Source: Streptomyces rapamycinicus NRRL 5491 (GTDB lineage Bacteria > Actinomycetota > Actinomycetes > Streptomycetales > Streptomycetaceae). From it: a stretch of DNA of 64,000 nucleotides. Both the position numbers and the translations under genes were made by a program. The notes under the pieces were generated by a model that saw only the letters and a list, made by a program, of their open reading frames with translations, had not been told where the DNA came from and did no database searches. Shown here one piece after another: positions 26,244 through 34,011 of this stretch. Within the stretch, counting starts at the first letter, position 1. Each line of letters opens with the position of its first letter. The stretch is from assembly GCF_024298965.1 (NCBI RefSeq), contig NZ_CP085193.1:992001-1056000 (forward strand), written 5' to 3'.

Positions 26244-27275
26244 TCAGACCGCGTCGGGCGGCATGTTGTACGGCGTGACGACCTGGATCGGCGAGGGCAG
26301 GGAGGGGCCGTCGTCGGGGAGGGCTCCGTGGGCCCGCATGATGATCTGGCAGGCGCGGCGCATGTCCTGGCGCAGGTCGTGGTGGAGCACCGCGGACAGC
26401 CGGCGCTCGCGCAGCAGCCGGGTGTTGTCGTGGTCGAGGTCGTGGGCGATGAACACCTCGTAGCCGCGGCCGAGTTCCTCGAAGGCCTGGATCGTCGCGG
26501 TGTTGCCGCCGCCGATCGAGTATACCGCCCGGATGTCCGGGTCGCGGCGCAGCGCCCGCAGGACCAGGTCGCGCTGGGTGGCGTCCAGGCCGTCGCTGTC
26601 GGTGACCTCGACGAGGGTGCGCCCGGGGTGTGCGTTGCGCAGGGTGCTGCGGAAGCCCATCTCGCGTTCCTCCTCACCCCGGAAGGAGCCCCGGCTGACG
26701 GTGGTGAGCACATTGCCGGGGCGGTCGCCGAGCCACTGGCCCATGAGGTACGCGGCGGTGGCTCCGGCGGCGCGGTTGTCGATGCCGACGTAGGCCCGGC
26801 GTGCGCTGCTGGGCAGGTCGGTCACCAGGGTCACCACGGGTAGCCCCAAGGCGGCCAGGCGGCCGACGGCCGCGGTGACCTCCGGGATGTCGGGCGCCTT
26901 CAGGACGATCCCCTGGCAGCCGCCGCGTTGGGCGATGCGGTCCAGCGTGGCGATCAGCTCCGCCACCGGACCGGTCTCGCGGAAGTGGAAGCGCGACCGC
27001 ATCACCGCCGGGCGCAGCGAAGGCAGCTCCGCCTCCAGAGCGGTGCGGACCGCCGAGGAGAAGCGCTCGGGGGCCTGCATCACGATGTCGATCATGAAGG
27101 TGCGGCCGCCGATGCGGACCTGGGTGCGCTGCCGGTCCAGGTCCTTGATCGCCTGGTGGACCTCCCGGGTGGTGCTCTCGCGCACCCCGCCCCGGTCGTT
27201 CAGCACCCGGTCGACGGTGGCCTCGCTCAGCCCCGCCTGCCGGGCGATCTCCCGGATGGGATACGGATGGGCCAT
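26244..27275 (-). CDS. LacI-family transcriptional regulator
   Basis: 343 aa, ATG start behind GGGAGG. The helix-turn-helix IREIARQAGLSEATVDRVLNDRGGVRESTTREVHQAI with hinge is followed by a periplasmic-binding-like sensor ([52 protein letters not shown]). The sensor resembles those binding sugars or cyclitols. Divergent from the oxygenase operon at 27384, so probably its repressor. CCGATGCTCGG (27321-27331) between them is a weak candidate operator. Confidence 0.92.
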   Translation of the reverse strand: MAHPYPIREIARQAGLSEATVDRVLNDRGGVRESTTREVHQAIKDLDRQRTQVRIGGRTFMIDIVMQAPERFSSAVRTALEAELPSLRPAVMRSRFHFRETGPVAELIATLDRIAQRGGCQGIVLKAPDIPEVTAAVGRLAALGLPVVTLVTDLPSSARRAYVGIDNRAAGATAAYLMGQWLGDRPGNVLTTVSRGSFRGEEEREMGFRSTLRNAHPGRTLVEVTDSDGLDATQRDLVLRALRRDPDIRAVYSIGGGNTATIQAFEELGRGYEVFIAHDLDHDNTRLLRERRLSAVLHHDLRQDMRRACQIIMRAHGALPDDGPSLPSPIQVVTPYNMPPDAV

Positions 27276-27383
27276 CGGCGCGCCTCCCTGAAGGGTTTTT
27301 GATGGGCTGCTGAGGATTGCCCGATGCTCGGCCGATCACAACACTGACAGAAAGCCGCAGCCCACGGGAAGGATCGGAAGGCA

Positions 27384-28577
27384 ATGCCCCTCATCGCTCC
27401 GAGGTCTCATGGCCGGCTCAGTGAGGCCGACTGCTCCCTCGAGACCTTCCGCGCCCTGGTCGAGCGGACCACCGACCCCGGCGACCACCCCGGTGCCGAC
27501 GCCGTACAGCACAACGTCCCCGTCTACGACGGCGCCCGCCTGCGGGCCCGGGCCGCCACGGCCCCCGGCCGCCGGGAGGCACAGGCGGAACTGGTCCACA
27601 CCCTGCTGGACGGCCCCGGCATCGTGGTGTTCAAGGGCGCGTTCCCCGACGCGTCGGTCCTGGACCGGGCCACCGAGGCGTTCACTGCGCTGATCGAGCG
27701 GGAACGGGCGGCGGGCGCCGCCCGCGGTGACCACTTCGCCAGGCCAGGCGCCAACGACCGGGTGTGGAACGCGCTGGACAAGCTGGCCCTGAGCGCACCG
27801 GAGGTCTTCGCCGACTACTACGCCAACGACCTCATCGCCCTCGTGGCCACCGCCTGGCTCGGCCCCGGCTACCAGGTCACCTCACAGATCAACCAGGTCA
27901 ACCCGGGCGGCGCGGCCCAGAGCGTGCACCGCGACTACCACCTGGGATTCCTCTCCGAGGCGCGGGCCGCGGCCTATCCCGCCCATGTCCACCGGCTCTC
28001 CCCCGTGCTGACCTTGCAGGGCGCGGTCGCCCACTGCGCCATGCCGGTCGAGTCCGGCCCGACGCTCTACCTGCCGTACTCGCAAGCGTACGAGCCCGGC
28101 TATCTGGCCTGGCGCCGCCCGGAGTTCATGGCCTACTTCGCCGAGCACCACGTCCAGCTGCCGCTGGAGGCGGGCGACGCGGTCTTCTTCAACCCCGCGC
28201 TCTTCCACGCCGCCGGACACAATCGCTCGGCGGACATCCGGCGGATGGCGAACCTGCTGCAGATCTCCTCCGCCTTCGGCCGCGCCATGGAGACCGTCGA
28301 CCGCGAGGCGGTGGCCAACGCCGTCTTCCCCGTACTGCGGCGGCGCAAGGCCGAAGGCGCCACCGAGGACTGGCTGCACAACGTGGTCGCGGCCTGCGCC
28401 GAGGGCTACCCCTTCCCCACCAACCTCGACCTCGACCCGCCGGTCGGCGGCCTCGCCCCGGACTCCCAGGCCGACACCCTACGGCGCGCCCTGGAGCGGG
28501 ACTGGACCCCGGACACCCTGCGTACGGAGCTACGGGCCGGCGCCGAGCGCCGCCAGAGCCGAAACCGCCAGAGCTGA
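27384..28577 (+). CDS. Phytanoyl-CoA dioxygenase (PhyH)-family Fe(II)/2-oxoglutarate oxygenase
   Basis: 397 aa, ATG start behind GGAAGG. The iron-binding His and Asp lie in VHRDYHLGF, and the third His with the 2-oxoglutarate Arg in NPALFHAAGHNRSADIRRMAN. It should hydroxylate an unactivated carbon using O2 and 2-oxoglutarate. Heads an operon with an SDR and two Gfo/Idh/MocA dehydrogenases under the divergent LacI regulator. This suggests breakdown of a sugar or cyclitol derivative, where the oxygenase could remove an ether or methyl group; substrate unknown. Confidence 0.88.
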   Translation: MPLIAPRSHGRLSEADCSLETFRALVERTTDPGDHPGADAVQHNVPVYDGARLRARAATAPGRREAQAELVHTLLDGPGIVVFKGAFPDASVLDRATEAFTALIERERAAGAARGDHFARPGANDRVWNALDKLALSAPEVFADYYANDLIALVATAWLGPGYQVTSQINQVNPGGAAQSVHRDYHLGFLSEARAAAYPAHVHRLSPVLTLQGAVAHCAMPVESGPTLYLPYSQAYEPGYLAWRRPEFMAYFAEHHVQLPLEAGDAVFFNPALFHAAGHNRSADIRRMANLLQISSAFGRAMETVDREAVANAVFPVLRRRKAEGATEDWLHNVVAACAEGYPFPTNLDLDPPVGGLAPDSQADTLRRALERDWTPDTLRTELRAGAERRQSRNRQS

Positions 28578-28593
28578 AGGAGACGGACCGCCG

Positions 28594-29370
28594 ATGGGAC
28601 TGTTGCAGGACAAGATCGTCCTGGTCAACGGGGGCAGCCAGGGAATCGGCGCGGGCATCGTCCGCGCCGCCGCCCGCGAAGGGGCCACGGTGGCCTTCAC
28701 CGGACGCCGCCCCGACTCCGGTGAGCGGCTGGCCGAGGAGCTCGCCGACCGGGGAGCCACGGGCTCCTTCGTCCGCGCCGACCTGGCCGATCCCGCGCAG
28801 GCACGCGGCAGCGTGGAGCAGGTGGTGGCGGCCCACGGCAGGATCGACTGCCTGGTCAACTCCGCCGGGCTCACCTCGCGCGGGACGCTGCTGGACACCA
28901 CGCCCGAGCTCTTCGACGCGCATGTCGCGATCAATCTGCGCGCCCCGTTCTTCGCCATGCAGGCCGCCGTCGCCGACATGGTGGCCAGGAAGGCCCCGGG
29001 CACCATCGTCAACATCATCTCCAACTGCGCACACGGCGGATATCCGTTCCTGGCGCCGTACGCCGCCGCGAAGGCCGGGCTCGCGGGCCTGACCCGCAAC
29101 GCCGCACACGCCCACCGCTGGGACCGCGTCCGCGTCAACGGCCTCAACCTGGGCTGGACCGACACCGAGGGCGAGGACGCCATCCAGCGCGCCTTCCACG
29201 GCGCGGGCGACGACTGGCGCGAGGAGGCGGCCCGCGCCCAGCCGATGGGCAAGCTCGGCCAGGTCGACGAGATCGCCGATTTCGTCGTCCTCCTCCTCTC
29301 CGACCGCAGCGGGGTCGTCACCGGCTCGGTCATCGACTGGGACCAGAACGTCCTCGGCGGACTCGGCTGA
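28594..29370 (+). CDS. Short-chain dehydrogenase/reductase
   Basis: 258 aa, ATG start behind GAAGGAG, 16 bases after the oxygenase stop. Cofactor motif VLVNGGSQGIGAGIV, NSAG (LVNSAGL), catalytic Ser in NIISNCAHGGY and Tyr/Lys in YAAAK. The C-terminus (SGVVTGSVIDWDQNVLGGLG) fits sugar- or steroid-type SDRs. Second enzyme of the LacI-linked pathway. Confidence 0.92.
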   Translation: MGLLQDKIVLVNGGSQGIGAGIVRAAAREGATVAFTGRRPDSGERLAEELADRGATGSFVRADLADPAQARGSVEQVVAAHGRIDCLVNSAGLTSRGTLLDTTPELFDAHVAINLRAPFFAMQAAVADMVARKAPGTIVNIISNCAHGGYPFLAPYAAAKAGLAGLTRNAAHAHRWDRVRVNGLNLGWTDTEGEDAIQRAFHGAGDDWREEAARAQPMGKLGQVDEIADFVVLLLSDRSGVVTGSVIDWDQNVLGGLG

Positions 29371-29466
29371 CCCGCCGCATCGCCAGAGACGACTCCGTCC
29401 AGAAGCAACACCACCCCTGAACCCCACCGTCACCACCCGCACCACCAGAAAGGGACACGACTCCCC

Positions 29467-30471
29467 ATGCGTATCGGCATCATGGGCCTGGGCCGGATCG
29501 GCTCCTTCCACGCCGAGACCCTGTCCACGCTCGACACGGTGGACTCCCTCGTGGTCACCGACCCGGTCGCCGCGGCCGCCGCCACCGCCGCCGAGCGGTT
29601 CGGCGCCCACGCGGCCGACTCGCCGGAGGCCGTACTCGCCGCCGGTGTGGACGGCGTCGTGATCGCCGCGGCCACCGACGCCCACCCCGAGCTCATCGTC
29701 GCCGCCGTACGGGCGGGCGTACCGGTCTTCTGCGAGAAGCCAGTGGCGCGCACGATCGAGGAGAGTCTCGATGTCCTCCGCGCGGTGGAGGGCGGCGGGG
29801 TGGAGGTCCAGATCGGCTACAACCGGCGGTTCGACCCCGGTTACGTGGCCGCGCGGGCGGCGGTGGTCAGCGGTGAACTCGGGCCGCTGCACACCGTGCG
29901 GTCCACCACCTTGGACCCCGAGCCGCCCCCGGCCGCCTATGTGGCCGTCTCCGGTGGCATCTTCCGCGACTGCGCCGTGCACGACTTCGACACCGTCCGC
30001 TGGATCACCGGCCACGAGGTCACCGAGGTCTACGCGACCGGCGCCAACCGCGGCGCCGAGTACATCGCGGCCGCCGGAGACGTGGACACCGCCTCCGCCC
30101 TCCTCACTCTGGACGACGGCACCCTCGCCGTGGTCTCCAACACCCGCCACAACCCCCGCGGTTACGACGCCCGCCTGGAACTCCACGGCATGACGGACAG
30201 CGTGGCCGCGGGCCTGGAGGACCGGCTGCCGCTGCGCTCGGTCGAACCGGGCGCCGTCTTCCCCGGCGGCACACCGCACCACTTCTTCATGGACCGCTTC
30301 GCCGCCGCCTACCGGGCCGAGCTCACCGCCTTCACCGAGGTCGCGGCGGGTCTGCGGCCCTCCCCCTGCACCGTCGCCGACGCCGTCGAGGCCGGCTGGA
30401 TCGCCGAGGCGTGCACGCTTTCGCTGCGCGAGCACCGCCCCGTGACCATGGAAGAGGTACGCAAGGCATGA
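29467..30471 (+). CDS. Gfo/Idh/MocA oxidoreductase (inositol 2-dehydrogenase-like)
   Basis: 334 aa, ATG start. The Rossmann motif is GIMGLGRIGSFHAETL, and the family EKP signature is seen in VFCEKPVARTIEESL. The region GIFRDCAVHDFDTVRWITG carries the Asp-His active-site pair of inositol dehydrogenases, and QIGYNRRFDPGY strengthens that assignment. It likely oxidises a polyol or sugar with NAD. The stop overlaps the next start (ATGA). Confidence 0.92.
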   Translation: MRIGIMGLGRIGSFHAETLSTLDTVDSLVVTDPVAAAAATAAERFGAHAADSPEAVLAAGVDGVVIAAATDAHPELIVAAVRAGVPVFCEKPVARTIEESLDVLRAVEGGGVEVQIGYNRRFDPGYVAARAAVVSGELGPLHTVRSTTLDPEPPPAAYVAVSGGIFRDCAVHDFDTVRWITGHEVTEVYATGANRGAEYIAAAGDVDTASALLTLDDGTLAVVSNTRHNPRGYDARLELHGMTDSVAAGLEDRLPLRSVEPGAVFPGGTPHHFFMDRFAAAYRAELTAFTEVAAGLRPSPCTVADAVEAGWIAEACTLSLREHRPVTMEEVRKA

Positions 30472-31490
30472 CGACAGCCGAGCCGCTGCGCATCGGGGTC
30501 CTGGGCGCCGCCCGGATCTCCGAGCTCTCCCTCGTCGGACCCGCCCGTGCGGGCGGCCACCGCCTCGTCGCGGTGGCCGCACGCTCCCGGGGCCGGGCGG
30601 ATGCCTTCGCCGCCGAGCACGGCGTCGAGCGCGTCCTGGACTCCTACGCCGATGTGATCGCCGACCCCGATGTGGAGGTCGTCTACAACCCGCTGGCCAA
30701 CAGCCTGCACGGGCCGTGGAACCTCGCCGCGCTCGCCGCGGGCAAGCACGTGCTGACCGAGAAGCCCTCGGCGAGCAACGCCGAGGAGGCCGCCGAGGTG
30801 CGCGACGCGGCCGCCAAGGCGGGCACCGTCTTCATGGAGGGCTTCCACTACCTCTTCCACCCCGTGACCCGCCGCCTCCACGAACTGCTCGACTCCGGGG
30901 AACTCGGAGAGCTGCGGCACGTCGAGACGATGATGGCCATGCCGCCCCCGCCCGGGCCCGACCCCCGCTGGTCCCTGCCCCTGGCCGGGGGCGCCCTGAT
31001 GGACCTGGGCTGCTACAGCCTGCACGCGCAGGCCACGCTCGCCCCCTGGGCCGGTGGTCCCCCGCGCCTGGTCACTGCCCGGGGCGGCGCCCGGCACGGC
31101 GCACCGGAGGTTGACGAGTGGCTGGACGCGGACCTGGTCTTCCCCGGCGGCGCCACCGGATCCGCCCGCTGCCATATGGCACATGAGGAGTGGCGGATGA
31201 GCTTCACGGTCATCGGCTCGCGCGGTGCGGCGACGGCGATGAACTTCGTCCAGCCCCACCTCGACGACCGGGTCGTGGTGCGTACGCCCGCGGGTGAGCG
31301 GACGGAGCTGCTGGGCAGGCGGTCCTCGTACACCTACCAACTGGACGCGTACGCCGCGCATCTGCGGCACGGCACACCGCTTCCGCTGGACGCGGAGGAC
31401 GCGCTGACCACCATGTCCCTGATCGACACGTGCTACCGCGCCGCCGGTTTCCCGCCCCGGCCGCGCACCGCGCTCCCGCTCCCGGGCTGA
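30468..31490 (+). CDS. Gfo/Idh/MocA oxidoreductase
   Basis: 340 aa, translationally coupled to the previous gene. Motifs: GVLGAARISELSLVGPARAG, TEKPSASNAEEAAEV, EGFHYLFHPVTRRLHELL and GGALMDLGCYSLHA. These fit the family branch of dimeric dihydrodiol and glucose-fructose oxidoreductases. Two different Gfo/Idh/MocA proteins in one operon suggest successive oxidation and reduction steps on the same ring or its epimer. Confidence 0.92.
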   Translation: MTTAEPLRIGVLGAARISELSLVGPARAGGHRLVAVAARSRGRADAFAAEHGVERVLDSYADVIADPDVEVVYNPLANSLHGPWNLAALAAGKHVLTEKPSASNAEEAAEVRDAAAKAGTVFMEGFHYLFHPVTRRLHELLDSGELGELRHVETMMAMPPPPGPDPRWSLPLAGGALMDLGCYSLHAQATLAPWAGGPPRLVTARGGARHGAPEVDEWLDADLVFPGGATGSARCHMAHEEWRMSFTVIGSRGAATAMNFVQPHLDDRVVVRTPAGERTELLGRRSSYTYQLDAYAAHLRHGTPLPLDAEDALTTMSLIDTCYRAAGFPPRPRTALPLPG

Positions 31491-31499
31491 TCCGTGAGA

Positions 31500-31591
31500 C
31501 AACCCGCGCTACGGAGTGCCACCGCCCGCGGCCGGGCGGGGGCCTCCGGCCGGGCTCGGCCCGCCGGGTCGGCCGCCGCCCCCGGCCGGGC
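31500..31591. repeat. G/C-only low-complexity stretch between convergent genes
   Basis: Imperfect tandem copies of a CCGGCCGGGC-like unit run from the Gfo/Idh gene stop into the 3' end of tetR. The block GTCGGCCGCCGCCCCCGGCC occurs twice within 60 bases. It may act as a terminator region; no gene is supported. Confidence 0.5.
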
Positions 31592-32212
31592 TCAGCTCGC
31601 CCCGTCGGCCGCCGCCCCCGGCCCGGCCACCCCGGGCGCGCCCGCGCGCAGCCCGTCCATGACCAGGTCCAGCAGCCGTCGGGCGCGCGCCTGCCCGTTC
31701 TCGTCGGGGCCGATCTGCCACAGTCCGGCGATGGCGAGCAGGAAGTCGTCGGTGGTGACGCCCGGGCGGATGGTGCCGAGCTCATCGTTGGCCCGCAGCA
31801 GGAGCGCCACGGCCTCGGTCATCTGGCCGTGCCCCGGTTTCTCCTGGCCGCAGGAGGCGCTGATGGCCTTGTGCAGCGCGTCGGCGAGACCGGCCTTGGC
31901 CATGGCGAACCGGGCCAGGTGCCCCATCCACTCCCGCAGGGCCTGGTCCGGGGCCCGGGTGCGCAGCAGTTCGGCCGCGGTGTCGGCCACCTGCCGCATC
32001 TCATGGCGGTAGATCTCCAGAACGAGGGCCTCGCGGCTGGGGAAGTTGCGGTACAGCGTGCCCTGCCCGACGCCCGCCTTCTTCGCGATGGCGCTCAGCG
32101 GGACGTCCGCCGAGCGCGTCAGCTCCGCCAGCGCCACTTCCAGGATGCGCTCGCGGTTCGCAGCCGCGTCCGAGCGCAGACGCGCTTCCCGCGCTGCCCG
32201 CTCTGCCCGCAC
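31592..32212 (-). CDS. TetR-family transcriptional regulator
   Basis: 206 aa, GTG start behind an excellent GAAGGAGG site. The HTH reads RERILEVALAELTRSADVPLSAIAKKAGVGQGTLYRNFPSREALVLEIYRHEM, followed by a TetR_C domain with an AISASCGQEKPGHGQM loop. Divergent from the molybdenum oxidoreductase operon, with two perfect palindromes between. Almost surely represses that operon and itself; an aldehyde or aromatic ligand is plausible. The 3' end runs into a repetitive G/C stretch encoding an Ala/Gly/Pro tail. Confidence 0.92.
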   Translation of the reverse strand: MRAERAAREARLRSDAAANRERILEVALAELTRSADVPLSAIAKKAGVGQGTLYRNFPSREALVLEIYRHEMRQVADTAAELLRTRAPDQALREWMGHLARFAMAKAGLADALHKAISASCGQEKPGHGQMTEAVALLLRANDELGTIRPGVTTDDFLLAIAGLWQIGPDENGQARARRLLDLVMDGLRAGAPGVAGPGAAADGAS

Positions 32213-32255
32213 TCGTCCTCCTTCCGGACCCCGCCGTGGCGCCGACCTTGCTCAC

Positions 32256-32269
32256 CGGACAGCTGTCCG
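32256..32269. promoter_or_regulatory. TetR operator copy 1
   Basis: Perfect 14-bp palindrome CGGACAGCTGTCCG, 44 bases upstream of the tetR start. Its centre is 31 bases (about three helical turns) from the second copy, so two dimers would sit on the same face of DNA. Confidence 0.75.
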
Positions 32270-32284
32270 CTAAGTTTCAAACAC

Positions 32285-32302
32285 AGCGGACAGCTGTCCG
32301 CT
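32285..32302. promoter_or_regulatory. TetR operator copy 2
   Basis: Perfect 18-bp palindrome AGCGGACAGCTGTCCGCT containing the same 14-bp core as copy 1. It lies about 160 bases before the oxidoreductase operon. Confidence 0.78.
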
Positions 32303-32464
32303 TAGGTCCACCTTACCGGCTGAAACGGCCAGTGTGGATGGCCGAAACCGAGCGCCGACCGGCATTGTCCCGCATCCCATATCCTCGGGACTCCCTCCCT
32401 AGGCCCCGGGCGCCCTCCATCGGACGACTTCAACGCGCACCACACCCGCGAAAGAAGGCTGATC

Positions 32465-33022
32465 ATGGCCCCATCGACGTCCAGCGTCATCACGCTGACC
32501 ATCAACGGCGAGAAACACACGCTGCCCGTCGACCACCGCACCACCCTGCTCGACGCCCTGCGGGAGCAGCTCGACCTCACCGGCACCAAGAAGGGCTGCG
32601 ACCAGGGCCAGTGCGGTGCCTGCACGGTGCTGATCGACGGCCGTCGGGCCGTCTCCTGCCTCCAGCTCGCGGTGGCGGCCGAGGGCCGTGAGGTGACCAC
32701 GATCGAGGGCGTGGCCGAGGGCGACGAGCTGCACCCGGTGCAGCAGGCCTTCCTCGACCTCGACGGCTACCAGTGCGGTTACTGCACCCCCGGGCAGATC
32801 TGTTCCGCCCTCGCGGTGATCGAGGAGCACGCGGCGGGCTGGCCGAGCGCCGCCACCGCCGATGTCCGCCCCGAAGCGGGGCCCCCGCCCCTCAGCCCGG
32901 ACGAGATCCGGGAGCGGATGAGCGGCAACCTGTGCCGCTGCGGCGCCTATGTGTCGATCGTGCAGGCGGTCGCGCGGGCGGCCGAGGCGCGCACGGCCGG
33001 GACCGAGGAGGCCCTCGCATGA
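32465..33022 (+). CDS. Molybdenum aldehyde oxidoreductase, [2Fe-2S] subunit (PaoA-like)
   Basis: 185 aa, ATG start behind GAAGG. The plant-type cluster motif CDQGQCGACTVLIDG and the second helical cluster (CGYCTPGQICSA, CRCGAY) bind two [2Fe-2S] centres. E. coli PaoA (YagT) has a Tat signal; here the N-terminus (MAPSTSSVITLTINGEKHTL) has none, so this complex stays in the cytoplasm. First subunit of a heterotrimer with the next two genes. Confidence 0.93.
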   Translation: MAPSTSSVITLTINGEKHTLPVDHRTTLLDALREQLDLTGTKKGCDQGQCGACTVLIDGRRAVSCLQLAVAAEGREVTTIEGVAEGDELHPVQQAFLDLDGYQCGYCTPGQICSALAVIEEHAAGWPSAATADVRPEAGPPPLSPDEIRERMSGNLCRCGAYVSIVQAVARAAEARTAGTEEALA

Positions 33023-34011
33023 AGGAGTTCGGCTACCAGCGGGTCCTCGAGGTCTCCGAGGCGGTCTCCGTGCTCGGCGCCGACCCCGACGCGCGCTTCC
33101 TCGGCGGCGGCACCAATCTGGTCGATCTGATGAAGACCGGTGTCGAGCGGCCGGGACGCCTGGTCGACGTGCGCGAACTGCCCCTGGACCACGTCGAGGT
33201 GACGCCGGACGGGGCCTTGCGCATCGGGGCCACCGTGACCAACAGCGATCTCGCCGCCCACCCCGAGGTGCGGCGCCGCTACCCGGCCCTCACCCAGGCC
33301 GTCCTGGCCGGTGCGTCCGGGCAGCTGCGCAACATGGCCACCGTCGGTGGCAACCTCCTCCAGCGCACCCGCTGCGGCTACTTCACCGATGTGGCCGGCC
33401 CCTGCAACAAGCGCCTCCCCGGCAGCGGCTGCCCGGCCATCGAGGGTGAGCACCACAACCACGCGATCCTCGGCGCCTCCGGGCACTGCGTGGCCACCCA
33501 CCCCTCGGACATGGGGGTCGCGCTCGCCGCCTTCGACGCCGTCGTACGGTACGAAACCGCCGACGGGCCGGGCGAGTTGCCGCTCGCGGACTTCTATCTG
33601 CCCGTGGGCGACACCCCGCACCTGGAGACCGCGCTGCCGTCCGGCGCGCTGATCACCGGTATCACCCTGCCCCCGGCCCCGGTGGCCGCCCACTCCCGCT
33701 ACCGCAAGGTCCGCGAGCGCGCGTCCTACGCCTTCGCGATCGGTTCGATCGCCGCCGCCCTCGACGTCCGCGACGGGGTCGTCCACGAGGTCCGCCTCGC
33801 GTTCGGGGCGGTCGCCTCCCGGCCGTGGCGGGCGCTGGCGGCCGAGCGGGCGCTGACCGGGGGCCCGGCGACCGCGGAGGCGTTCGCCGCCGCCGCGGAC
33901 GCGGAACTGGCCGCCGCCGAGGCGCTGCCCCACAACGGATACAAGGTGCCGCTGATGCGCAACCTCGTCGTGGCCCTGCTGACCGAACTCACCGAGGAGG
34001 CCGCCCGATGA
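33019..34011 (+). CDS. Molybdenum aldehyde oxidoreductase, FAD subunit (PaoB-like)
   Basis: 330 aa; ATGA overlap with the previous stop. The FAD-binding motif FLGGGTNLVDLMKTGV and GATVTNSDLA are typical of CoxM/XdhB subunits. The Cys-rich insertion CGYFTDVAGPCNKRLPGSGC, followed by a later Cys in GHCVATHPSDMG, matches the extra [4Fe-4S] loop known in PaoB (YagS). Passes electrons from the molybdenum subunit to the acceptor. Confidence 0.93.
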   Translation: MKEFGYQRVLEVSEAVSVLGADPDARFLGGGTNLVDLMKTGVERPGRLVDVRELPLDHVEVTPDGALRIGATVTNSDLAAHPEVRRRYPALTQAVLAGASGQLRNMATVGGNLLQRTRCGYFTDVAGPCNKRLPGSGCPAIEGEHHNHAILGASGHCVATHPSDMGVALAAFDAVVRYETADGPGELPLADFYLPVGDTPHLETALPSGALITGITLPPAPVAAHSRYRKVRERASYAFAIGSIAAALDVRDGVVHEVRLAFGAVASRPWRALAAERALTGGPATAEAFAAAADAELAAAEALPHNGYKVPLMRNLVVALLTELTEEAAR

